A stretch of DNA of 16,594 bases from Candidatus Aminicenantota bacterium (GTDB taxonomy: Bacteria; Acidobacteriota; Aminicenantia; Aminicenantales; UBA4085), in NCBI GenBank assembly GCA_003154255.1, contig PMCY01000190.1:1-16594 (forward strand), given 5' to 3'. Below, piece by piece: positions 7,117-13,861 of this stretch. Position 1 is the stretch's first letter. Every line of letters starts with the position of its first letter. The notes below the pieces were generated by a model. The model worked only from the letters and a program-made list of their open reading frames with translations. It did not search any database and had not been told where the DNA came from. Made by a program: the position numbers and the translations under genes.

Positions 7117-8688
7117 ATGATCGCGCGCGAAGGAACGGGGTTCGACGTCGTTCTGGTCAGCGGAGAACCCTATGTCGATCACCCCTTGTCCGCCGCGGGT
7201 GTCATCGCCCGCGTTCTCCAGGCCGCCGGATGTTCGGTCGGCATCATCGAACGCCCCGGCTGGGGGGACGAAACGGATTTCCGTCGGCTGGGCCGCCCCC
7301 GCCTTTTCTTCGGCGTCACGTCCGGTTCGATCGACAGCATGCTCGTCAATTACACGCCGCTCAAGCGGCGGCGGGAGAAGGACGAACATGCGCCCTACGC
7401 CTCCGGCATGCCCGACCGGGCCGTCCTCGTTTACTCCAACCGGATTCGGGCGGCCTTTCCCGGCGTCCCCCTTGTGATCGGCGGGATCGAAGCCTCGCTC
7501 CGGCGTTTCGCCCATTACGACTACTGGGACGACGAGGTCCGCCGCTCCCTGCTCCTCGATACGCGGGCCGACATCCTGGTTTACGGTCCGGGGGAAATCC
7601 AGGTCGTCGAGATCGCCCGTCGAATGGAGAAGAATACCGACCTGTCCGGAATCCCCGGCACATGCATCGTGCGCAAGGAGCAACCGGCGGGATTTGAGGA
7701 GATCCCTGCGTTCGAAGCCGTGAAGTCCGACCCGGGCGCCTTCGGCCGGGCCCAGGCTGTTTTCTCCAACCGGGCGTCGTTGGCCCAGGCCCACGCCGGC
7801 CGGTTCGTCCTGCAGTTTCCCATGCCGGAGTACACGCCCGCCGACTTGGGCCGGATCTACGGCCTGCCCTTCAGCCGCGTCATCCCGCCGCACTTTCCGG
7901 AATTCCGCATGGCCCAATTCTCCGTCGTCACCCATCGCGGATGCTTCGGGGCCTGTTCCTTTTGCGCCCTGTCCCTTCATCAGGGAGACCGCGTTGTCTC
8001 GCGCAGCGAGGCCTCGATCCTGGCCGAGATCGAGCGGCTGACCCGTCACCCCGATTTCAAGGGCTATATCGATGATCTGGGCGGGCCGACGGCCAACATG
8101 TACGGCATGGACTGCCCGGCCCCCTGCGGCGCGGGCAATTGCCTCGCGTGCGCCTCGATCGACCGCTCTCACCGCCGGCTCATCGACTTGATGCGCCGGG
8201 CTCGGGCGGTGCCCGGCGTCAAGAAGGTTTTCGTCCGCAGCGGCGTCCGTTACGACCTGGCCCTGGAAAGCGAAGACTATATCCGCGAATTGAGCGAGCA
8301 TCACCTCTCGGGCCTGCTCAAGATCGCGCCGGAACACGCTTCGCCCAAGGTCCTACGGCTCATGAACAAGGATGGGGCGAAGATTGACGAATTCCGCCGC
8401 ATTTTCCACGCCGCCAACCGCGGCCGCCGCCAGCATCTGAAATACTATTATATGGTCGCCCATCCCGGCTGCGGGGACGATGAAGCCCGTGCGTTGGCCC
8501 GCGAAGTGAAACGGCTGGAGCGGGGTGGTGAGAAGCCGGTCGAGGGCGTGCAGATCTTCACCCCCACTCCGATGACCCGTTCGACCTGCATGTACCACAC
8601 CGGCGTCGATCCCATCACCGGAGAGGCGGTTTTCGTCCCGCGCACCTTTGCTGAAAAGAAAGCCCAGAAGAGAATTCTTCTATCCTAG
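7117..8688 (+). CDS. YgiQ-family radical SAM protein
   Basis: A 523-residue protein of the YgiQ (UPF0313) family: an N-terminal cobalamin-binding-like region, a radical SAM barrel and a C-terminal tail. The motif RGC276-FGA-C280-SF-C283 is the CxxxCxxC that binds the SAM-cleaving 4Fe-4S cluster. Other family segments are VIGGIEASLRRFAHYDYWDD (120-139), DDLGGPTANMYG (319-330) and LLKIAPEHASP. After GPTANMYG comes a second cysteine group, C333-x3-C337-x4-C342-x2-C345, which may bind another metal centre. I chose ATG 7117 because the family sequence begins right after it; the upstream in-frame ATG at 7072 would overlap the transporter gene. The chain is shorter than the 739-residue E. coli YgiQ, missing mostly C-terminal tail. 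The reaction of the family is unknown to me. Confidence 0.9.
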   Translation: MIAREGTGFDVVLVSGEPYVDHPLSAAGVIARVLQAAGCSVGIIERPGWGDETDFRRLGRPRLFFGVTSGSIDSMLVNYTPLKRRREKDEHAPYASGMPDRAVLVYSNRIRAAFPGVPLVIGGIEASLRRFAHYDYWDDEVRRSLLLDTRADILVYGPGEIQVVEIARRMEKNTDLSGIPGTCIVRKEQPAGFEEIPAFEAVKSDPGAFGRAQAVFSNRASLAQAHAGRFVLQFPMPEYTPADLGRIYGLPFSRVIPPHFPEFRMAQFSVVTHRGCFGACSFCALSLHQGDRVVSRSEASILAEIERLTRHPDFKGYIDDLGGPTANMYGMDCPAPCGAGNCLACASIDRSHRRLIDLMRRARAVPGVKKVFVRSGVRYDLALESEDYIRELSEHHLSGLLKIAPEHASPKVLRLMNKDGAKIDEFRRIFHAANRGRRQHLKYYYMVAHPGCGDDEARALAREVKRLERGGEKPVEGVQIFTPTPMTRSTCMYHTGVDPITGEAVFVPRTFAEKKAQKRILLS

Positions 8689-8698
8689 CACATAGTGA

Positions 8699-8717
8699 CG
8701 ATCCCGCAGGGTTATCG
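8699..8717 (+). other. Small hairpin after the YgiQ-type gene
   Basis: CGATCCC (8699-8705) can pair with GGG (8709-8711) and ATCG (8714-8717), leaving a GCA loop and a TT bulge. It begins 10 bases after the stop codon of the plus-strand gene. No T-run follows, so a terminator role is uncertain. The rest of the 122-base convergent gap (8689-8810) shows nothing else clear. Confidence 0.3.
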
Positions 8718-8810
8718 CTTTCGTGAAATCCCGAGGACTCAATGACAAGGGCGGATTTATCCCCCGCGGCGGCTTCGTTGCGGCTTTCAGGCCGAGCGGA
8801 GGTTCTCCAG

Positions 8811-9689
8811 CTACGTCGTCAGCATCTTCGTGTAGGTGGCGTTCTGGCGGATCTGGTCGATGGCATTTTGGGCGAAAATGCCGACGCAGACGCCGTCCTT
8901 CCTCTGGATGTGGTTGAAGGCGGCCTCGAAACCTTCGGAAGCCGGGAGCCGTCCCGCGCCCAGGATTTTATAGGCGATGACCGGTTTCTTGAGCAGAGCG
9001 ACGGTCGCCTCGGCCAGCTTCCGTTCGACGGCGCTGTAGTCGCTGGTCTTGGAAGCGTTGTACATGCACTGGAAATAGAAATCCACCGGAAAGCCGCGCC
9101 GCTGAAGCTCGGGATGGACCTCGGGCCAGTGGGCCGCGACTCCCGCCGGAAGTCCGGCTGCCTTGATGTGGTCAACCCAAGCCCGCAGGATGTCGAAATT
9201 CCCGGGCCCGAACTGGTCCTCGACCCTGGCGCCCTGGATGAAGATCGCCTTGGCCCCGGCCTGGACGGAGCGATCGATCTCGGACAGCATCTGGTCAGGG
9301 TTCCCATGGCACTGGGAGATCCAGATCTTGAGCCGGCCGCCGTTCCCGGAGTAGCGGATCCAGAGCTTGCGCCAGCGCTCATCGGGCGGGCTGGCCACGG
9401 CCGTGACGCCGCATACGAACGCTTCATCCAGGATCCGGACGATGCGTTCGTCGGTGTGGAAGGTCCGCATCTCCTGGTCGAGCTGGGCGGATTTATGGGA
9501 ATATCCCCAGAACGGGTTGGAACCCAGGATCAGGCGCGAAACATCGAGGGTCCCGAGGCGCACGGAGGGGAGGATATCTGGAGTCGTCTGCCGTCCGGAT
9601 ACCGGCAGGGCATTGGCCGCAAACGACCCTGCGGTTGCGCTCCCCATGGCCGCCGCCGCGCCGGTCTTGAGAAACTCGCGTCGTTTCAT
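8811..9689 (-). CDS. Tat-exported TIM-barrel protein (aldo/keto reductase-like, function unknown)
   Basis: A 292-residue protein beginning MKRREFLKTGAAAAMGS, a twin-arginine signal, so it is probably exported folded. The body starts LGTLDVSRLILGSNPFWGYSHKS (46-67), similar to the first strand and helix of aldo/keto reductase-like barrels. Later beta/alpha segments follow: ILDEAFVCGVTAVAS, AGAKAIFIQGARVED, GLPAGVAAHWPEVHPE, DFYFQCMYN and KKPVIAYKILGAGRL. A clear NADPH-binding region or the full reductase catalytic tetrad is not evident to me, so enzymatic reduction is not established. An AAAGGAGG ribosome site overlaps the stop of the preceding hydrolase gene; the intergenic gap is 13 bases. 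The two are one operon, suggesting action on the same carbohydrate or its products (inference). Confidence 0.78.
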   Translation of the reverse strand: MKRREFLKTGAAAAMGSATAGSFAANALPVSGRQTTPDILPSVRLGTLDVSRLILGSNPFWGYSHKSAQLDQEMRTFHTDERIVRILDEAFVCGVTAVASPPDERWRKLWIRYSGNGGRLKIWISQCHGNPDQMLSEIDRSVQAGAKAIFIQGARVEDQFGPGNFDILRAWVDHIKAAGLPAGVAAHWPEVHPELQRRGFPVDFYFQCMYNASKTSDYSAVERKLAEATVALLKKPVIAYKILGAGRLPASEGFEAAFNHIQRKDGVCVGIFAQNAIDQIRQNATYTKMLTT

Positions 9690-9702
9690 GATCAGCCTCC
9701 TT

Positions 9703-11742
9703 TCAATCCACCACGACGATCTCGTGGATCTCGACACGGGGGACCGTTGCCCTTAACAGGCCGTCCTTCCAGTCCCACTTCAATGGTGTATTCGCGGGAG
9801 CGAGAACGACCCGGCCGGGCCGCCGGGCCGCCTTCAGTTCGACCATGATCGGGCCGACCGGCGAAATATAATCGGTGAAATTGTAGCGGTCGGAAAGAGG
9901 CAGATTGGAGCGATTGAGCAGGTGGACGCTTATTTGTCCCTGGGCGGTTGTGCGGAGCGAAACGTCCAGCATGGGAGGACCTTGGGTCCGCACGGCCGGA
10001 GAGGGGAACAATTCGTGGACGAGGCCGCCGAGGAATACGCGGACCGCCGGATGATGGCTGTGGAAGTAGATGTCGGCCAGCGGGCCGTAGATAGCGGCGA
10101 TCCGGCCCTTGCCATAGGGGGCCAGCGACGCCGCGGGCACTCCGTCTTTGCGTGCATCGCGCGTCGGGTGGCGCAAACCGGCGGCCCGAGCGTTTGTCAT
10201 CCCGACGTCCTGCCAGCGGCCGTCGACGCAGACCGGGCCGGACGGCGTCATCAGCTCGGCGGCGACCGTTTTCGGCCGGCCCTCGAAAGTCGCACCCAAA
10301 GCGGGGGCGAAGAGTCGGGCGCACTTCTCGCCTAGAAGAAGAAGGCTTCCGCCGCCCTCGGCGTAGCGCAGAAGCGCATCTCTGAACTCCGTAGTCAGCT
10401 TGGGCGAGTCGGGGACGACGACCAGCGGAAATTCGGCCAGCCGGGGCTGGAGCTGGTGTTCGGCCAGAATGTCGACCGAATAGCCCAGCTCGAGCAGGGC
10501 GTGGAGCGCGCCTTCCAAGGGATCGAATTCGCCGCCCGACGGGGCGAAGATGTTGTCCGAGATGTCCCAGTGCGATTCGGACGAAAGAAGCAGGGCGACC
10601 TGGGGAATGGTCTTGCTTTTGAAGCTGGCCGCCTGGCGGGCGCGGCAGAAGCCGGCGACTTTTTCCAGCTGGTCGACGATGGCCGGGGCAATATAACCCG
10701 TCCGGGTCGGCGTGTGATAGACCTGGAACCCGCCCCCCTGCATGAGAACGACGGCGGCTTCCTGCATCAGCTGTACGGCCGGCTTGATCGACCAGCCCAG
10801 GTCGCGGTTCTTGTCGAAACCCCAAGCCATCAGGTCCCAGGGCATACCGGTCGAGGCCAGATAGCGGGCCTCGACGCGCGCGCGATCGACGGACAACGAC
10901 GGGGAATAGTCGCCCGAAAGATAATCGAGCTTGGCCTCGATCGGCTTGGGAGCAAAGGACGAATACATCCAGTTGCTGGTGATCTGCAGGCCGGGCTTGA
11001 AGGCGTGCAGGGCGTCCACCCAGGACGACAGATATTTTTCGAAGCCGCGGCGGTTGAAGGCTTTCCATTCCAGCCAATTCGGATCGCCGCGGCTTTCAGG
11101 AGCGTCGGCGTAGCCAGTTTCCCTGGTCCAAGCGGCCAGCGCGGCCGGCGAATAATCGAGCCGGACGCCCCAGCACTCGCCGTCCACCCAGAAACCGTCC
11201 AGATCATAGGCGGCCGCGGCTTCCTTGAGCTGGGGAATGAGCAGGCCGTCCTTGTAGCCGCCGAAAACGCTGGTGGCCTGGGCGTCGATCTTGCCTTGGG
11301 CGTCTATACGGGCCCACTCGGGATGATGGCTGATGGCCAACGCATCCCAGACGCCCGAGTAATGGATAAAGAGCCCGACGCCCCGGGCCCGGGTGGCTTT
11401 GCGCCAGACGGCCAGGCTGTCGTTTTTAATTCCCGGCGCGGCCCAGCCGACCTTGGTCGGATACCCGGCCCAGCCGACGTGGCCCTTGCAGTCGTATTGG
11501 ACGTAATCGGGCTTGATCTGATCGAGCAGTCCGCCGACCATGGTTTCGGTTACGTCAGCGCCGAGGGCCGGATCGGCATCACTCGGGTGGAGGTCGAAGT
11601 GAAGGCCGAAGAAGGCGTCGCGGCGGAGAAACGGCTTTTTCGCCGCGCCTGCGGATGGGGTCTGCCCGCCGGCAAGGGCGAACAAGGCGGGAATGGAGGC
11701 AGCCGCCAAAATGATGAAGATCGAACGGTATCGGAATCGCAT
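9703..11742 (-). CDS. Secreted glycoside-hydrolase-like TIM-barrel protein with beta-galactosidase trimerisation-like domain
   Basis: A 679-residue exported protein. Residues 1-25 form a Sec signal (FIILAAASIPALFALA). Residues about 40-370 look like a (beta/alpha)8 barrel of the hypothetical glycosyl hydrolase / alpha-L-fucosidase-like kind: FFGLHFDLHPSDAD, GVGLFIHYSGVWDAL and DLDGFWVDGECWG, where D187 and E189 end a strand and are candidate catalytic or substrate residues. Residues about 378-480 (VALLLSSESHW, GYSVDILAEHQL, FPLVVVPDSPKL, GGGSLLLLGEK) resemble the amidotransferase-like trimerisation domain of GH42 beta-galactosidases. A beta-rich C-terminus follows. The ATG at 11742 has AAGGAGA 8 bases upstream; the much longer open frame upstream lacks coding character. 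The exact GH family and sugar are uncertain. Confidence 0.78.
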   Translation of the reverse strand: MRFRYRSIFIILAAASIPALFALAGGQTPSAGAAKKPFLRRDAFFGLHFDLHPSDADPALGADVTETMVGGLLDQIKPDYVQYDCKGHVGWAGYPTKVGWAAPGIKNDSLAVWRKATRARGVGLFIHYSGVWDALAISHHPEWARIDAQGKIDAQATSVFGGYKDGLLIPQLKEAAAAYDLDGFWVDGECWGVRLDYSPAALAAWTRETGYADAPESRGDPNWLEWKAFNRRGFEKYLSSWVDALHAFKPGLQITSNWMYSSFAPKPIEAKLDYLSGDYSPSLSVDRARVEARYLASTGMPWDLMAWGFDKNRDLGWSIKPAVQLMQEAAVVLMQGGGFQVYHTPTRTGYIAPAIVDQLEKVAGFCRARQAASFKSKTIPQVALLLSSESHWDISDNIFAPSGGEFDPLEGALHALLELGYSVDILAEHQLQPRLAEFPLVVVPDSPKLTTEFRDALLRYAEGGGSLLLLGEKCARLFAPALGATFEGRPKTVAAELMTPSGPVCVDGRWQDVGMTNARAAGLRHPTRDARKDGVPAASLAPYGKGRIAAIYGPLADIYFHSHHPAVRVFLGGLVHELFPSPAVRTQGPPMLDVSLRTTAQGQISVHLLNRSNLPLSDRYNFTDYISPVGPIMVELKAARRPGRVVLAPANTPLKWDWKDGLLRATVPRVEIHEIVVVD

Positions 11743-11820
11743 CGGGAGACTCTCCTTGATGTCGCTGACGGGCAAACCATAAACCGGGTCTTGGGGAAAA
11801 AGCAAGCCCGGAGGAGGCGG

Positions 11821-11849
11821 TTGACGGGTCCCGGCGATGGTGTTAACTT
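11821..11849 (+). promoter_or_regulatory. Promoter for a likely leaderless transcript upstream of the unknown exported gene
   Basis: TTGACG (11821-11826), 5 of 6 to the -35 consensus, lies 17 bases before TAACTT (11844-11849), a weak -10. The ATG at 11857 is only 7 bases beyond the -10, and no Shine-Dalgarno sequence is present. The 114-base divergent gap also holds the hydrolase ribosome site, with a weak minus-strand TTGCTT/TATGGT pair. Confidence 0.5.
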
Positions 11850-11856
11850 TCCGTCC

Positions 11857-12792
11857 ATGAAAGCCAAACGCGCGGGCGGCTGGATACTGTTCGCCGGGTT
11901 GGTGCTGTGCGGTCTTCCGGCCCGGGCCAATCTGCGGGCCCCGCGCCGGGCCGACGGCTATCTGAGCGGCGGCCTGCGCATCATTCTTCCCGCGGGCGCG
12001 ATCAGCCTGGTGCGGGAGGACATGCGCATCGTCTTCCCGGCCTTCGATTCCGGGACGCCCTACCGCGACCCCGGCGTTTCGATAGAGCTTGTCTATGTGT
12101 TCGCGAATGGAAGCGACCGGGACGTCGCCTTGTCCGCGCAGTTCATCGCCGTCGATGTCCGCAACCTCGAAGCGCGCCTGAACGATGCGGCCGTCCCTTC
12201 CGTCGCCGCCGCCAACGACGCGGAAGAGGCCGAGTGCCTGTCCCGGCTGGCCGACCACCGGAAAGCCTTCCTCGAACCCCTCTACCGGCCGTTTTTCCAG
12301 GCGCTTAAGCCCGAAACATCTCCCGCCGCGAGATTCTCGTCGATCTTCGGCCATACACCGCTGGGCGAGCCAACCCCGCTGGAATTCAAGACGGCCGTGC
12401 TGGATCTCAATTTCCGCCCCGGGCGGAATGCGCTGGCCATCCGCTATCGCCAGCGTCCCTTCGTGGCCGAATTCCGCTACGGCTACTTTGGGGCCTGGCC
12501 GGCCCGCGGTTTCACCGGCTTCGATTACCTTCTCTATCCGGCCGAATCATGGGCAGCGGCCGGAAATTTCCGCTTCACCGTCACCGTAGAAATCCCCTAT
12601 TACCGGGGCAAGTTTCTTTTTTTTCCGCGCTGGGATGCGCCGCAGACGAAAAGCAATATCGAGCTGCGCCCGGTCCCATCGAAGCTTCCTCACCGGCGCA
12701 TTTTAAGCGGCGAATTTGACCGCCTGCCGGCCGACATCCTGACCGTCCTGGTCTGGTTCGACTCCAAGGCGATGACCGGGCTGCCGAATTGA
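11857..12792 (+). CDS. Exported protein of unknown family, cotranscribed with the LpxR-like gene
   Basis: I do not recognise this 311-residue protein. Residues 1-24 are a Sec signal with a PARA-N cleavage site (ILFAGLVLCGLPARA). The mature part is mainly beta: a strand-rich N-terminal module (IILPAGAISLVREDMRIVFPAF, then VSIELVYVFANGSDRDVALSAQFIAVDV, 75-101) that reads like an immunoglobulin-type sandwich, a charged helical insert at about 121-150, then aromatic-rich strands (FVAEFRYGYFGAWPARGFTGFDYLLYP, FRFTVTVEIPYYRGKFLFFPRW). No catalytic motif is seen. The general style recalls DUF4424-type exported proteins, but I cannot assign it to that family. The start fits the nearby TTGACG promoter; the stop lies 4 bases before the LpxR-like start, so a shared envelope role is inferred. 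Confidence 0.75.
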   Translation: MKAKRAGGWILFAGLVLCGLPARANLRAPRRADGYLSGGLRIILPAGAISLVREDMRIVFPAFDSGTPYRDPGVSIELVYVFANGSDRDVALSAQFIAVDVRNLEARLNDAAVPSVAAANDAEEAECLSRLADHRKAFLEPLYRPFFQALKPETSPAARFSSIFGHTPLGEPTPLEFKTAVLDLNFRPGRNALAIRYRQRPFVAEFRYGYFGAWPARGFTGFDYLLYPAESWAAAGNFRFTVTVEIPYYRGKFLFFPRWDAPQTKSNIELRPVPSKLPHRRILSGEFDRLPADILTVLVWFDSKAMTGLPN

Positions 12793-12796
12793 ACCG

Positions 12797-13855
12797 ATGA
12801 ATTCGAACGGCTTTCTCGTGGGGGCCGCGTTGTGGGCCGTCCTCGCGGCCGCGGGCCCGATCCGGGCCGCCGAAGACAAGAAGCCCCAGGCCCCGCCGGG
12901 CATTTTCGGTCTTTATATCGAGAACGACCTGGCGGCCGGCACGGACCGGTACTACACCAACGGCCTCAAGGTCCTTTGGGTCTCGCCGGAGCTGGGCGAC
13001 GGCGAAGGACAGCTTCGAGCCCCGGGCTGGATCGACTTCCTCACCCGCCGGCTGCCGCTCCTCCAGACGCAGAGCGCGCGGCGTTTTTTTTCGCTCTCGC
13101 TGGCGCAGGCCATGTACACGCCCGAAGATATTTTTCGCTCCGTCCCCGATCCAACCGACCGTCCCTACGCCGGATTTCTCTATGCCGGGCTGGCCGTCCA
13201 TAGCCTGGACGCCGACAGCCTGGACACGGCCGAAATCGACATCGGCGTCGTAGGACCGCTCTCCCTGGCCGGCGACGTCCAGCGCTTGTGGCATCACACC
13301 TTCGGATGGGATCGGCCGCGTGGCTGGGCCTATCAGATCAAGAACGAGCCCGTCCTGGCCCTGACCTACGATCACATGCAAAAGATCCTGCGCCCGCGCG
13401 CCGAAGAGGGTTTCGGGCGGGACGCCATTGTCCACGCCGGAGCCACGCTGTCCAATGCCTTCACCGGGGCCATGGCCGGATTGGAGTTCCGCATGGGCTG
13501 GAATCTGTCCGGCGATTTCGGCAGCGCCCACATCCAGCCGGGCAGTGACAGTGCCGCTCTTTTCGACGAGCGGGGACTGCGGCTTTCGGGAAAAGGCCGA
13601 TTCGGATTTCATTTCTTTCTGGCCTTGGAGGGCAAGGCCGTGGGCCGGGACATCTTTCTGGAGGGCAACACGTTCGGCGATGGGCCGCGCGTCGAAAAGT
13701 TGCCCCTGGTCGGGCAGGCCGTGGCCGGGATTGCGCTCCGATTTAGACGGCTGAAACTCAGCTATGGCTACGTTTTCCTAAGCAAGGAATTTGCGACCCA
13801 GCGGCGGACCCAGACCTACGCGACACTGAAGCTGTCTTTCACGCCGCGCGATTAA
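12797..13855 (+). CDS. lpxR: Lipid A 3'-O-deacylase, LpxR family (DUF2219)
   Basis: An outer-membrane beta-barrel enzyme that removes the 3'-linked acyl chains of lipid A; in known members it is calcium dependent. The 352 residues start with a Sec signal (1-24). The mature part carries the family hallmarks: IENDLAAGTDRYYTNG (41-56, with N43 and D44 matching the active-site Asn-Asp), DRPYAGFLYAG (121-131) and GPLSLAGDVQRLWHHTFGW (153-171, with H166 or H167 as the catalytic histidine candidate), then NEP (183-185). Alternating aromatic strands continue to the end. The start follows the previous stop by 4 bases without a Shine-Dalgarno sequence, so translational coupling is likely. The gene implies an LPS-bearing outer membrane. 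Activity on this organism's own lipid A is inferred from the family. Confidence 0.88.
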   Translation: MNSNGFLVGAALWAVLAAAGPIRAAEDKKPQAPPGIFGLYIENDLAAGTDRYYTNGLKVLWVSPELGDGEGQLRAPGWIDFLTRRLPLLQTQSARRFFSLSLAQAMYTPEDIFRSVPDPTDRPYAGFLYAGLAVHSLDADSLDTAEIDIGVVGPLSLAGDVQRLWHHTFGWDRPRGWAYQIKNEPVLALTYDHMQKILRPRAEEGFGRDAIVHAGATLSNAFTGAMAGLEFRMGWNLSGDFGSAHIQPGSDSAALFDERGLRLSGKGRFGFHFFLALEGKAVGRDIFLEGNTFGDGPRVEKLPLVGQAVAGIALRFRRLKLSYGYVFLSKEFATQRRTQTYATLKLSFTPRD

Positions 13856-13861
13856 AGTGCT

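Noticed and set aside
6111..7118. A 335-codon minus-strand frame opposite the MFS gene
   Set aside because: It is a Glu/Gly/Asp/Gln-rich low-complexity translation, the mirror of hydrophobic membrane codons.
7087..8337. A 416-codon minus-strand frame opposite the YgiQ-type gene
   Set aside because: The radical SAM motifs on the plus strand are decisive, and the reverse frame shows no domain.
8689..8810. Strong intrinsic terminator between the converging genes
   Set aside because: Only short stems are present (for example CGGC/GCCG at 8781-8794) and none is followed by a T-run in the needed direction.
11743..12354. N-terminal extension of the hydrolase frame to 883 residues
   Set aside because: A clear Sec signal and AAGGAGA site define the start at 11742. 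The extension runs antisense through the neighbouring exported-protein gene and has no recognisable domain.
10456..12792. A 778-codon open frame on the plus strand opposite the hydrolase gene
   Set aside because: Only the part from 11857 has a signal peptide, promoter and sensible protein composition. The rest is an antisense shadow typical of high-GC coding regions.
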